From Euprymna scolopes (lineage: Eukaryota > Mollusca > Cephalopoda > Sepiida > Sepiolidae): a DNA stretch of 26,192 nucleotides. Positions 9,778 to 20,160 of the stretch are shown here, in pieces. Below the pieces are notes generated by a model. It did not search any database. It was not told where the DNA came from and worked only from the letters and a program-made list of their open reading frames with translations. The DNA lies in NCBI GenBank assembly GCA_024364805.1, contig CM044516.1, positions 16,711,950 through 16,738,141 on the forward strand. Direction: 5' to 3'. The translations under genes and the position numbers were made by a program. Every line of letters starts with the position of its first letter. The first letter of the stretch is position 1.

Positions 9778-10543
9778 ATTATGACAACTATTATTATAAT
9801 TATGACAATTATGATAAACTGACTTCCCTCCCTTGTTTTTACTTAATTTTCGCTATTTCAAATTAAAAAATAGTGGATCAATGTTTTGGTTTTTAAAAAT
9901 AAGATCCGCTGAGTTTCAATAGTATAACCTCCACTCCCAATCTAGAAATAATATTCAAGTACAATATTTGAAAACATGTTGCTGGTATATAAGGTGCGTT
10001 TCAAATATAGTACTTGGATGATGTTATTTCTTCAACTCAATCATGTTGAAAATGTTGATGAATCTATATTATATTTCTTTCAGTTTGTTTGTCTCTCTGT
10101 TCTTTCTGTGAAACTACTGGGACGATCTGGCCGAAATTTTCTATGGACCTTTCTTATGATACGGTGCAGCAAACTAAGTATGTTATCTGTTTGATGCACA
10201 GTTGGGGATTAATAAGGATTAATCACCACAATACCACATTTACTCTTGAAGTTGGGCATAAAGCTCTCATTCTAAGTCAACAGGCTATAACTTTTGTCAG
10301 TTTTTAATGGGTTAAAAATTTAGTATATATATATTCTTGGAAGTTTTTTTAAAACTTTGAAAACTATAAAAAAAATTATTTAATTTTTAGTCCTTTGTTG
10401 TAAAAATTATTTTGTCAATAAGTCATTTAATTTTTTGCAATCGCTGAATCAACATGCTTTCTCAAACTCACAATAGTCCTAAGTTTTCAGAGATCATCAG
10501 TTGTTTACCATGAAATACTGTATATTATAGTTTGCTTATATAT

Positions 10544-10597
10544 ATGTGGACAGTTGGTTTATATATATATATATATATAAAAACCAACTGTCCACAT
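10544..10597. repeat. 54-bp near-perfect palindrome around (AT)n
   Basis: ATGTGGACAGTTGGTTT (10544-10560) is exactly reverse-complementary to 10581-10597, separated by 20 bases of almost pure AT repeat. AACCAACTGTCC also occurs at about 11930-11941. Confidence 0.85.
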
Positions 10598-10973
10598 CAT
10601 TGATGGAACTTAAGGAGTCAACACAAAGTTACCAAACAAGTGTTTGTTTGGGTCGATAAATCCATATTTCTATGGTGACCGTAAGTCATGATCAATTTGT
10701 CCCAAGCCGATTCCAGCTACAATAAGAACGATATTCCAGGTGATGACACACGATAGCATTCACAAACATTAAAAAACATCACAGAAATATCAGTTTCAAG
10801 TTTACTGTTATATTTAATAATCTTTTTTACAAGATAAGCAATAGTTATGTGTTAATGCAATATATTTATTCTTTCAAATTCATCATGGAATTTCCAGAGA
10901 TTTAGCTAATTTACAAATGATTATAATTCATACTAGAAAGAATAAGTGAATTTTAATAAACAAGTTGACTTAC

Positions 10974-11006
10974 CAAAAAAACCAATGATCCATCCAGGCC
11001 AAGTAA
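10974..11006 (-). CDS. MARCHF6: MARCHF6 33-nt microexon
   Basis: This 11-codon exon reads LLGLDGSLVFL, matching human MLGLDGSLVFL immediately after TWER and before EHVFW. The acceptor is TTTTCAG and the donor GTAAGT. Both boundaries are phase 0, so skipping it would keep the frame while removing the approach to TM3. Support comes from exact colinearity with the neighbouring exons and from strong splice sites. Confidence 0.94.
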
Positions 11007-11129
11007 CTGAAAATATAAAATAAATATAAACTAGCGTGAATACCCAGTGTTCATCATAGTATTTAGTTTAATGCCTGTTTTAAATGCTAGTATGTGTTAG
11101 ATGACTTTAAGAAATTGATTTCCAACGTA

Positions 11130-11650
11130 ATCTATCTCTGCCCAGGTCTTTATTCTTTCTCACAAATCCATTCTTTTCACTTCATCCCATATTTTATTTG
11201 GCTACCTTAACTTTTTTTACATCTAACACAAGAACTCGTCTATTTTTCAATGTGACCAAACCAACAAAGTCTCCTGTTCTATATACATCTCCTTATATCG
11301 TTCAGATTTAATCTTTATCCAGGATCATCAAATGTAAGCCTATCTTTAAGCCTCACATTACACATCCATCATATCATGTCTCTCCATGCAACACATATCC
11401 TCAACCCTCATTGGCCAGGTTTCACTTCTATACATAATGATACTGCATACACGTGTCTAATAAAAACTTTCCTTGATAAATTAACCTTAAAAAGGTTAAT
11501 AAAATCCATTAACATATCCCCTCATGTGTAAATTTATAACATCCTTTCTCTACGTGGAAACTGAAGCATGCTTGTTGAAAAAATTTCTCTACCAAAGCTT
11601 GAAAGTCTGGTCTATCATTATTTTACCCATAGCTAGATAGAGAAGAAATA
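11130..11650 (-). mobile_element. Decayed LINE reverse-transcriptase C-terminal relic
   Basis: On the minus strand the translation gives, in broken frames, YRSETWPMRVED, CNVRLKDRLTF, LNLNDIRR and RLCWFGHIEK. This is the C-terminal wording common in LINE proteins (YGSETW..., SLKDR..., RLRWFGHVERK). Many stops show great age. The strand is the same as MARCHF6. The clade is not settled. Confidence 0.65.
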
Positions 11651-11689
11651 AATTGATACCTTATATAAGGCATTGTATCTGTTAGACAA

Positions 11690-11790
11690 AATACATCGAG
11701 CCTCAATGGCCAAGTTTTACTTCCATATACCTAGTAGACTTACGCGCATATACCTAGTAGACTATTCTGTTAGTCAACAGTAGGAATGTT
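11690..11790 (-). mobile_element. Second short LINE relic of the same family
   Basis: The stretch at 11698-11732 closely repeats 11402-11436 (both contain CCTCA.TGGCCA.GTTT.ACTTC) and encodes the same YGSETWP-type segment on the minus strand. It is flanked by a short tandem (TATACCTAGTAGACT twice, near 11726-11765). Confidence 0.5.
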
Positions 11791-12618
11791 CTATTGATTA
11801 GAAAAGGCAGAGCAGTTCACAACTGGGAGCAGAGTCGACAACGTATACAGATATGATCACTTAGAGCAAAACAAGAGTTTCATTCACTTTTCTTCACTGT
11901 GTCTAATGTATATAAAACCCAAAATAAAGAACCAACTGTCCGGCAACAAATTGTCATGGAAAAAGTTTTATCCAGCGTATATAACAATATTAATTAACAA
12001 TTAATAATTCTCCTTGGTAGATAAAGGATAGATGATGTCAGTCATGACAGTTTGGGATATAAACAAAAGTACTTCACATTAGATTTTAATTATAATGCAC
12101 CCAGCAGCTTATACATTGCCATTTAATCTGTAAGTTGTCAAAATTTGTTGATGGTTATACTTTATTCTTTGTTCATTTTCTGAGTTGTTATGAAATAATC
12201 AACGCTTATTATTAAATGTAACAAAAGAAACATAGAAACAGGAAAGAAAAAATGTTTCTTGTTAAAGAAAGAAAAAAAAGATTGTTTCGCTCACCTGATT
12301 AAAACCTGCTTACATCGAAACAGATGCAAAAAGCAGACAATCGCACATCTAAAGAAACACTTTAAACGCTGACTAAAATAAAAATATTGAGTTATTTCAT
12401 TTCTTAAAGAAGGAAGAATTATCTGCCTTGAGAATAAACTATGTCGACCATGATAGTTGGAGATATTAGCAAAAATGTCTCGCATTACAGACTTCAATCA
12501 TCCAGCAGCTCGCCATTACTATTTAATTTCAGTGTTATCCAAGGTATATAACACTAGTCAACAGTTTTAGTTTTATTTGGGGGAGGGGAAGAGGGGGCAG
12601 ATAAAGAATAATTCCTAC
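11791..12618. other. MARCHF6 intron stretch, unassigned
   Basis: AT-rich intron with A-rich patches near 12240-12280. The minus-strand ORF at 12291-12497 shows no recognisable similarity or splice context, so I treat it as chance. Confidence 0.4.
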
Positions 12619-12680
12619 CCTTTCCCAGGTTAGTTCTTCAGCAGCTCTGTCCCATTCTATCGGATTCCAATTGTTGTCAT
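12619..12680 (-). CDS. MARCHF6: MARCHF6 exon: conserved WDRAAEELTWER block
   Basis: This 62-nt exon completes an Asp codon and then reads DNNWNPIEWDRAAEELTWER, nearly the human sequence. This strongly conserved segment lies on the cytosolic side just before TM3. The acceptor is TTTTCAG and the donor GTAGGA, leaving phase 0. The preceding intron (12681-15807) contains the assembly gap; the exon phases on each side agree, so no coding exon needs to be missing there. Confidence 0.96.
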
Positions 12681-12801
12681 CTGAAAAGTAGGAAACAATC
12701 AAATCACATTTTCAGTTTTTATATCAAATATCTACATAATGTAGATAATGAAAGTGTAAGAAATAAATTAAGATAAAAATAATTGTTTGCCTTAGAATAA
12801 A

Positions 12802-13807
12802 CTAGCTTGGGTACCCGACGTTGTCCAGGTGTTTGGAGGTGTGTCTTGGGCAAAAAAAAAAAAAAAAAAANNNNNNNNNNNNNNNNNNNNNNNNNNNNNN
12901 NNNNNNNNNNNNNNNNNNNNNNNNNNNNNNNNNNNNNNNNNNNNNNNNNNNNNNNNNNNNNNNNNNNNNNNNNNNNNNNNNNNNNNNNNNNNNNNNNNNN
13001 NNNNNNNNNNNNNNNNNNNNNNNNNNNNNNNNNNNNNNNNNNNNNNNNNNNNNNNNNNNNNNNNNNNNNNNNNNNNNNNNNNNNNNNNNNNNNNNNNNNN
13101 NNNNNNNNNNNNNNNNNNNNNNNNNNNNNNNNNNNNNNNNNNNNNNNNNNNNNNNNNNNNNNNNNNNNNNNNNNNNNNNNNNNNNNNNNNNNNNNNNNNN
13201 NNNNNNNNNNNNNNNNNNNNNNNNNNNNNNNNNNNNNNNNNNNNNNNNNNNNNNNNNNNNNNNNNNNNNNNNNNNNNNNNNNNNNNNNNATTGACAGGTG
13301 CCCGCACCTAATGACTTAATGAGGTGAAGTGGAAATCATGGAGTTAACATTTTCTGCGAGCATTATGATGGCGTAAACAATAGTTAGTCAGCAGTTAACA
13401 TCTTCTGCGGGACAGTTTTTAATGAGGTCAATAACTCCGTTTGTTTTTACTCAACTTTGGGGAAAACCAGCTCCCCGTTTATTAGGGGAGTGTCCAGATT
13501 AAAGCAATTGTTTGATATGACGCTAAAAAAGCTGACATTGACCAAACATTTACAATCGCTTTCCAGAGACCACCAGGGACTGCCGATTCGAATCCAGTTT
13601 CACTTTTTTATACTGAAAAGCGAAAGATACACTCAACAATCTAAAATTCTGGAAAAAATAGCGTGTGAAAGTCAGGCAAATTAAATACACACGCGATCCC
13701 CATTCGTAACTCTTAGATATTATCATTTAGATGTCCAGCGAAAAAAGCCTTTTACAGACATACACAAAAAGCGAACATACATACATACATACATTTTCAT
13801 TTATAGA
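12802..13807 (-). mobile_element. Helitron-like element containing the assembly gap
   Basis: Read on the minus strand it starts TCTATAAATGAAAATG after A (13808). It contains ATCTGGACACTCCCC like the element at 24551-25004. It ends CACCTCCAAACACC, a hairpin, GGGTACCCAAGCTAG, then T (12801). The 12871-13289 run of N lies where this family has its subterminal T-run, so true length is unknown. Confidence 0.65.
12871..13289. other. Assembly gap (419 N)
   Basis: An unbroken run of N that begins directly after an A homopolymer. ORFs reported across it are meaningless. Confidence 1.
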
Positions 13808-15204
13808 TAACATTGGCGATGACAGGGATATAAACAAAAATGCTTTGCACCTCAGACTTTAATTATAACATATCCATCAACTTCTACTTTACCATTTAAT
13901 TTGTAAGTTGTTGAATCTGTTAATATTCTGTTATACTTCTTCCTTTGATTAAATGGATAATATTTACTATTAGATGTATCAAAAGGAAAATTATCTGTGA
14001 AATGGATATTATTCAATTAGCATGACATTTTTAGTAAGATATATACCTACTCAAGATATGTACAAGCATGATTAAATGCTGTTATCACATCACAATAGAA
14101 AAATCTTTTTTACATAAATACAATGTTATATATTGGCCAGTAAGTAGAGATTATGTTAACTAGTATGAATTTCAGCAAGGGTTACACAAGTACATGTCAG
14201 GATATTTAGGCAGCAAACATAAGTAAACCCAGCTGCAGCTGGTATAATTGAAATGATAGGGGGGGTGGGGATCAAAGGTAAGCTCCCTAGACAAAATGTG
14301 CTAAAAATGAAGAGGTCAAATGATATCACATTTGGGAGACAGAGCAGAGTTTCTAGTCAGTCGGGAAAAGACAGGCAGGTGATATACGTTGTAACATGTA
14401 CAAAGAATCTAAGTGAGTGTTGCAATAAGATTCTACCCATGTATTGCCAACTTAAGACTAAGTTAGAAAAAGAAGTAATCAGAACTAGATATTGGGCTCT
14501 CCTCACATGAACAACCTCTCTCTAAATAAAATCTTCGAAAGCAAGTCTCCATTGTATTTACATAAACAAATAGTTGTGTATCTAGTTAAACAGAAGAGGC
14601 CAGACGTCAACAACCACGAGCGTATCACGGGGCCCCATGCATGGAAAAGCAACGATCAAAAGAATGCAAGACCAGCAACCATGCACGTATAGAAAAAGAC
14701 TTATTAATTTGTTTCTTTATCTCACTGGTGAAAACATGTGAAAAGTGTATGCCTACGTAAAAGACAGTGCAAACATTTCTAACATAAAAATCTTATACAA
14801 GTGGTGAGAAATTATCAACTTGCAAGTTTAACATTATGAAAAGTTATTACAAAAAATAAAGTTACTCCACCTATTTTAGTTTTACTATGTAAAGTTTGAA
14901 AGAAACAAGAAAATGAATAATAGAGTTACTTTCCTTGTATCACAAATTAAAAAATTAAAACATTTTTACACTCATAATGGACATGAGCATTCCTAGATAT
15001 GAATGACTGTTTTAGAAACATGTATAGATTTGCAGTTGTGGTATAAGCAGTTTTGACTAGGAAGACTTGACTAGAAGAATGTCAAATTAAGCTAAAAATT
15101 TTATCAAAATATACAAATAAAAAAAAAAGGTATGGTTGCTTGCCAGACAACTATTTTTCAATCAATTAGAAAAGATCAATTTCAGACTTGCATAGTTTTT
15201 GTTT
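13808..15204. other. MARCHF6 intron stretch, mostly unassigned
   Basis: The part at 14160-14700 is less AT-rich (GGGGCCCCATGCATGG, CACGAGCGTATCACGG) and probably an old repeat. No coding similarity is seen in the short ORFs at 14253-14510 and 14492-14692. The rest is plain AT-rich intron. Confidence 0.35.
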
Positions 15205-15632
15205 TGTTTTTTTACAAGGTAGTCACCATTTATCAAGGCCCAGAAGCCACTCAGGGATTAGGGTTATTACGTGTACAGTACGTTAGTGTTGAGATTTGAT
15301 AAAGTGTCTACTCAAGGGGGCAGTTCATCAGGAATTTGCTTATGTTGGACTTGAAGACATCCAGGTTGTAGTCAGGTGGGAAACAGGCAGACGGAACAGA
15401 GTTCCACAGGCGTGCACTTCTAAGAAAAGCTTTGTTCATGGAATCTACGTTTTGGTTTTGGCACAGATAAAGAGTGGGGAAAATTTTTTACAGTGGTTTC
15501 AGCTAGACGGGTTTTTTTCGTAAAAGATCGGCGAGGGGGGACCAAGGATTGGAGCTCAGACGAGCACCTAGCCTTATTACTTTTAATTTGGAATTTGTTG
15601 GGGATAAAACTTTGGTTCTTTACCTTTCTCAA
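15205..15632 (-). mobile_element. LINE 3' fragment, jockey/CR1-like
   Basis: The minus-strand translation reads RCSSELQSLVPPRRSFTKKT, FPHSLSVPKPKRRFHEQSF, then in another frame LWNSVPSACFPPDYNLDVFK and a stop near 15310. This is the same C-terminal region as the LINE at 1108-1700 but better kept, with one frameshift near 15420. A short 3' UTR ends at TACCTTGTAAAAAAAC, a likely 3' tail. It is 5'-truncated as usual for LINEs and in the same orientation as MARCHF6. Confidence 0.85.
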
Positions 15633-15807
15633 TAGAACTATAAATGACCATAAATAGATCCAATTGATTTGAACTCAGCATAGCTGATTTCATAATCTAG
15701 CAATGACATCCATTTACCAATTACACACCCATCCACATAGGCAAAACTCAACTTCCTTTAACAAAAATAACATAACTGAATCTTGCATATCAAATGATGT
15801 GTCTCAC

Positions 15808-16021
15808 CTTGTGCACCATTGTTGGCCCCCATTGCAGCAACATCAAATACTTCAACTTCTGGGGCCCCTGCACCACCTTCTTCATTCAGATTGCCACCTT
15901 CACCAGCAGCGGCTGCAGCTGCACCTCCATTGGCTTCGGCGTTAGCATTCCCTGCAGCTCCTCGACCTAATGGTGCCATGCCCATCAGGTTATTCATCAT
16001 GACACCTCCATCAAAAAAATT
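15808..16021 (-). CDS. MARCHF6: MARCHF6 exon: low-complexity Gly/Ala/Asn cytosolic loop
   Basis: This 214-nt exon (phase 0 in, phase 1 out) codes the variable cytosolic loop between TM2 and TM3. It opens NFFDGGVMMNNLMGMAPLGR, is rich in Gly, Ala, Asn and Glu with a run of six Ala, and ends with VFDVAAMGANNGAQ. The NNGAQ motif followed by Asp is shared with human MARCHF6 just before the conserved WDRAAEELTWER block, which fixes the identity of an otherwise unalignable exon. The acceptor is TTTTTCAG and the donor GTGAGA. The strong acidic run present in the mammalian loop is missing. The plus-strand ORF at 15819-16025 is a GC-rich shadow of this exon. Confidence 0.93.
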
Positions 16022-16063
16022 CTGAAAAATATTTAACCAACATAAATTGAATAAGTATTTGTT

Positions 16064-16094
<31 letters not shown>

Positions 16095-16114
16095 TATTGT
16101 AAAACTGTTAGAAA

Positions 16115-17186
16115 TCTATATATAAAAGTGAACTTGTCTGTTTTTGCATGGAGAATGGTCTACTAAACTACTGTCAATTTTTGGTCTACAGACTTAAAAC
16201 TTTATATATAAGGAATTTGGATCTAGGGAACAAATTCGATATGGTTTTAGTTGGTAAAAATAACTGCTAAAGGGGTCAAATTTGATAAAATGGGAATTGG
16301 CAGGCATAAGTGCTTTTCTATGCATACACATTTATTTATACATTAATGTTTTTATTTTTAGAGTCTTGATATCTATCTGTCGGTGCCTCAGATGGTAACA
16401 AATAAAGCTGGAGAGCTACATATTTAGGTTTCAATTCTAGCAGATGGCACCCAGGTAATTTTTTTTTTTTTTTTACTTTTGAAATCACAACTATATATTG
16501 AGCACAATATAACAATCAATAGAATATTGGCTCTATAATAATTAATATGAAATCTGCATACATTAAAATATATTTACACATATTTTATACCAGGGTAGCC
16601 ATTACTATATATTTGGTACAATATCATTGTAACAGAGCGCATGCAAGAAAATCAACAGCAGCAGCCAAAGAATAGCTGGCTTGCAAAAATATTAGCAGCC
16701 GTTAAAGCATGTATGTAAATTAGCAAGTGTGCGCAAGCTTCCATCAGAAGAGAAGGAGAGAAAAATGCTCCACATGGTCGAGGGGAAAAGGAAGTTGCGA
16801 GCTGGGGAAGATGGACATGTAAATACAAAGGCGAGAACGTCCTGGCTAGCACCAGTGTGATGTGGCCACAACAAACGCTTAAAAAGCATGTGCATGCAAA
16901 AAGACTTTGGAATGCATTGTTTTGGAAAAAGCACAAATAAATGCATTTCATTTGCACTTAAAGAAAATGCTGAGTCGGACTTTTATTTCCTTGCTTCTTT
17001 ATTTGCTTGATCCTTTGCAGTCGTGCCAGACTGTGTGTGGGTCCGAGAGGTTCGAGGTGTAACAACAGTTAAAATGTAACGGCCACGTTACATAATAATT
17101 AATACAGAATTGACTCTATATTAATAAATACAAAATCTGCATTAAAAGTGTATTTTATGACTGGGCAACACCGGGCAACCTGCTAG
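16115..17186 (+). mobile_element. Helitron-like composite element
   Basis: It starts TCTATATATAAAAGTG after A (16114) and ends CTGGGCAACACCGGGCAACC, TGCTAG, then T (17187). Two similar 3' regions exist, at 16515-16600 (worn) and 17097-17186, with an LTR-like segment between them. An internal stretch at 16385-16447 resembles a tRNA-derived head (GGTTTCAATTCTAGC, then GATGGCACC), followed by the family T-run near 16459. Confidence 0.65.
16628..17092 (+). mobile_element. Solo-LTR-like fossil, possibly Ty3/gypsy
   Basis: A 465-bp segment starts TGTAACAG and ends CACGTTACA, giving a perfect 6-bp inverted TG...CA end. It is more GC-rich than its surroundings and has an AATAAA (about 16937) followed by a GT/T-rich stretch, as LTRs do. 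No internal region or partner LTR is present. No clear target duplication is seen. The family is an inference. Confidence 0.5.
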
Positions 17187-17493
17187 TTCTAAATATTCAT
17201 GAAAACATTGAAATTCAAACATACATATCAACCCAGATTTTCAAAATCGACACTGGAATGTTATTACTCTTGAATCCTAGGCATAAGGTTTAGAATAACA
17301 CCTCATTTTTAAACAAACAGACTTATACAGAGATATAGTAGCAAACAGATCAGCAGCAGCCAGCAGTTATCGCCGCTGCTGCTTTCAAACAAAACATTCT
17401 TGAAACTTGTGATGTCATAAAAGACTCTTTATTATTTATAGCATCCACCTTCTTCCACATTATATTATTCACCCTTTCTCCCACCATCTAAGG

Positions 17494-17662
17494 CAATGTT
17501 TCCCAAAGTGGACGGTACTGCCCTCCTAGAGGTAGTGCTTTGATATCAGGGGGGGAGGGGAGCTGCAGTAATGCAAAAAGGGATGTTTATGAGGTAGAGG
17601 GCTCTAGCACTTCATTCTAGAAGCCAAGGGGGCACTAGCTTGAAAACATTTGGGAAACGAAA
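17494..17662. mobile_element. Probable hAT-type MITE
   Basis: The left end CAATGTTTCCCAAAGTGG and right end ATTTGGGAAAC are inverted and of the common CAGTGTTTCCCAAA type. The interior is GC-rich (GTACTGCCCTCC, GGGGGCACTAG), as in hAT elements of this type. No matching 8-bp duplication was found. Confidence 0.6.
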
Positions 17663-17824
17663 GGTCGAAAAACTTCCAAGGCATACATGACTTGTACGTA
17701 TACATACAACACATACATCCATAATACACACGCTAAACTGAATATGATGAAGACCTAAATTTATACATATTTTCTTATTCACCTTTCCTATGATATATCG
17801 TTTTTTTATCTCGCAAAAACTTAC

Positions 17825-17978
17825 CCGTCCCTGGTTATTTGCTTCATCTTCATGTTCCAACCAATCTGGTCCACCACCGTGTAAAATCTGTTCTCGTAAC
17901 CACACCAAACTGATGAAAGCACACAGTGTACAAGTAACAACAAAACAGCCTTGGAAACAATCGGACAATATATTTTCT
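17825..17978 (-). CDS. MARCHF6: MARCHF6 exon: TM2 and start of the cytosolic loop
   Basis: This 154-nt exon begins with the last base of a split Thr codon, then ENILSDCFQGCF, the TM2 stretch VVTCTLCAFISLVWL, and REQILHGGGPDWLEH, followed by the divergent tail EDEANNQGR. It matches the human segment NLLADCLQGCF...REQIVHGGAPIWLEH very closely. The acceptor is TTTTTCAG and the donor GTAAGT, in phase 0. The open frame runs past both splice sites into intron, so the longer ORF seen here (17612-18043) is not the true coding extent. The exon supplies the second membrane span and the start of the loop that leads to TM3. Confidence 0.97.
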
Positions 17979-18095
17979 CTGAAAAATGCACAAGGAAGAA
18001 GAGCAAGAAAACAAATTAAGTTATAATAACGAAATTCTACCACATTTGATCAAAAAATTATTTTTAAAATTAACAAACACTGGAATTCAGTGCTT

Positions 18096-18127
<32 letters not shown>

Positions 18128-18130
<3 letters not shown>

Positions 18131-18560
18131 GCCCCCTTCCCCCCAATGAAAAACAAATTTTTTTTTAATGTCTGCAGTGTACACACCCACGACAAAACGA
18201 AAATATTGTACACCAAAAGTCACGTAAATTGATTTAGTTTTATTTTAAAATAATAAAGACAAATTTTAAGGTTAAATGACAAACGATGTCACAATGCCAT
18301 TTTGAAAACAGATTGAAGGAATAAGAGAGATAACTCCAATTCAAACTTGCAAGATTTTAGAAAGCCGTTCTTAACATGAGGGAAAAGGGGCAATGGAAAA
18401 ATTCAAATTCATTACAAAATGATTTTCTTTATAAAATAAAACTACTGAATCAATTTACATGATTTTTTTTTAATGTTTAATATTTTCTTTCCACAAGTAT
18501 GTACATCATACAGATTTTTCTTTATTTTTGTTTTTCGTGGGGGTGGGGGTGAGGGTTCTG
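18128..18560. mobile_element. Long-inverted-repeat (foldback/MITE-like) element, copy 3
   Basis: The left arm is CGACAAAACGAAAATATTG, TACACCAAAAGTCACGTAAA. The right arm is CAATTTACATGATTTTTT, AAGTATGTACATCATACAG, GGTTCTGGATAA. The middle is GAGATAACTCCAATTCAAAC. It is preceded by an A-run (18099-18128). Confidence 0.62.
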
Positions 18561-19833
18561 GATAACCGCCAAATTTACTTAAGGATGATAAAATATATGC
18601 TTTTCATTAAACTTAAGAGTGGCAATGGTCAAAGAATGCCAGGATCAGAGTAGCAATTGTAAATTCAGCTTCACCTCATAAATAGAATAACACTCAATAA
18701 AGCTAGCTTTGTTTCATAGTCATATTTCATCCTCACAGAATGTTTTTTTTACATTATAAAAGTGTAATTCACTTCAGTATCTTTATGAAAATAATTATTC
18801 CTGCAAGGAAGATCTGTCCAACAACATGTCAGCATGTAAAATTAATATTAAAACTGATACTTTAAATAATGATTTAATGACTTACGCACTAACAAGTCTT
18901 AATTCATCCCTCTAACTAAAATCCATCTTTATGACTTCTTCCCATGTTTATCTTGGCTTTAACCAGCCAATTGATCCTGCTAACCCAACTATTCTATAAG
19001 AGTGTGTGTGCAATGAGGAGTTCTTATTTCTACGGAAGATGCTGGACTTTGTAAGCAAGAACTAATTGATCACTGCAAAGAACTTTCCTTTCTTACTTCA
19101 TTTGCTTTCCATCTAACTGAATTTCCATGAGCAGAGTTTATTCCCAAGAACTTCCCATCTGTGAAGCACATCACCATAAGACTGTTTCTTTGCAGCCTAC
19201 ATGTTAGTCTCCAAATCTAATATCAACAAATACTTATAGACTGTCCTCATAAGTAATAAAATATTGTTCATTCTATTTTCAATCTGCTCATAATATTCTT
19301 CATCATTCAAACAATCCATCTATTTCATTAAGTTTTATTATTGAGTGGCATTTAGTCTTGATAAATGGTAAATCATTTATAAAAAAAACAAAAAAACAAC
19401 AACAAAAAAAGGTTGCAGAAAGTTGAACTCCAGAAGTCAGAAATGATTTTCCAAATGACAATTTAAATGCTTCCAAACATCTTTTAAATTCTGAAGAGTC
19501 AAAGTAATATTTTTTTTCAACAATTATTAACAAAGGATTAAAATGGCCAACTTATTCTAACCAAAATGCAATCTACTGGATTTAATTTTGTAATTAAATA
19601 ATTTTTCTTAAAATAGGAATTTTTAATTTTAGTACATTATTGCATTTTTGATTTCAATAAACCGTGTTTTTTTTTTAAATCAGAGGTAAAAACACATACA
19701 TATATGGACAGGTGAGAAAATGTCACAATTTTATTAATATAGAGATTAAATGTAGTTAACAGTTAAGACTTCTGTTTAATGAACAAAAGCAAACATATAT
19801 TACTTATATACAGAAAGAAAAAATATTACATAC
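18561..19833. other. MARCHF6 intron stretch, possible LINE debris
   Basis: The part at 18890-19290 is rich in C and T on the plus strand and looks like an old antisense coding relic of the 11130-11790 kind, but no motif is clear enough to name. The minus ORF at 19303-19533 has no recognised similarity. Confidence 0.3.
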
Positions 19834-19906
19834 GTTGATAACATATCCAGGGGAAGGGTTAATAATGAACTCACAGAGCCCGTAAACAAACATCTATAAA
19901 TTCGAC
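19834..19906 (-). CDS. MARCHF6: MARCHF6 exon: loop between TM1 and TM2
   Basis: This 73-nt exon is too short for ordinary ORF finding. After the two bases that finish a split Cys codon it encodes RIYRCLFTGSVSSLLTLPLD and then MLS, ending with AC of a split Thr codon. Human MARCHF6 has nearly the same residues here (RIYKCLFTGSVSSLLTLPLD as I recall it). The donor is GTATGT. The acceptor is unusual: the CAG is preceded by an unbroken run of about 48 T on the coding strand (A at 19910-19957 on the plus strand). The exon lies between TM1 and TM2. Confidence 0.96.
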
Positions 19907-19909
19907 CTG

Positions 19910-19957
<48 letters not shown>
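19907..19957 (-). promoter_or_regulatory. Splice acceptor with a homopolymeric T tract of about 48 bases
   Basis: On the coding strand, T is unbroken from 19957 to 19910, followed directly by CAG and the MARCHF6 exon at 19906. It serves as the polypyrimidine tract. It may derive from the tail of an inserted retroelement. Confidence 0.85.
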
Positions 19958-19958
<1 letters not shown>

Positions 19959-20160
19959 ATTGATATGAAATTAAACAGAAGCTCTAAGGATTTTCCATTT
20001 TACAATTAGTGTTCGCTTTTCTCCTTTTTTGTTCAGAGAAATAAACAGATAAAGATATACCATTTTTGGATTTTATTAATTGCTAAGTTTGCAACGGTTT
20101 GCTAATCTGCATGTAAAGTATGTGTGCATGTGCTTATATATATTTTATTTTAATGTAATT

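Noticed and set aside
12792-13319. Several long ORFs across the N run
   Set aside because: They consist almost entirely of unknown bases.
15819-16025. Plus-strand Ala/Pro-rich ORF
   Set aside because: It is the antisense shadow of the GC-rich MARCHF6 loop exon.
17612-18043. 143-residue minus ORF as a complete gene
   Set aside because: Only 17825-17978 is coding; good splice sites and homology show the rest is intron read-through.
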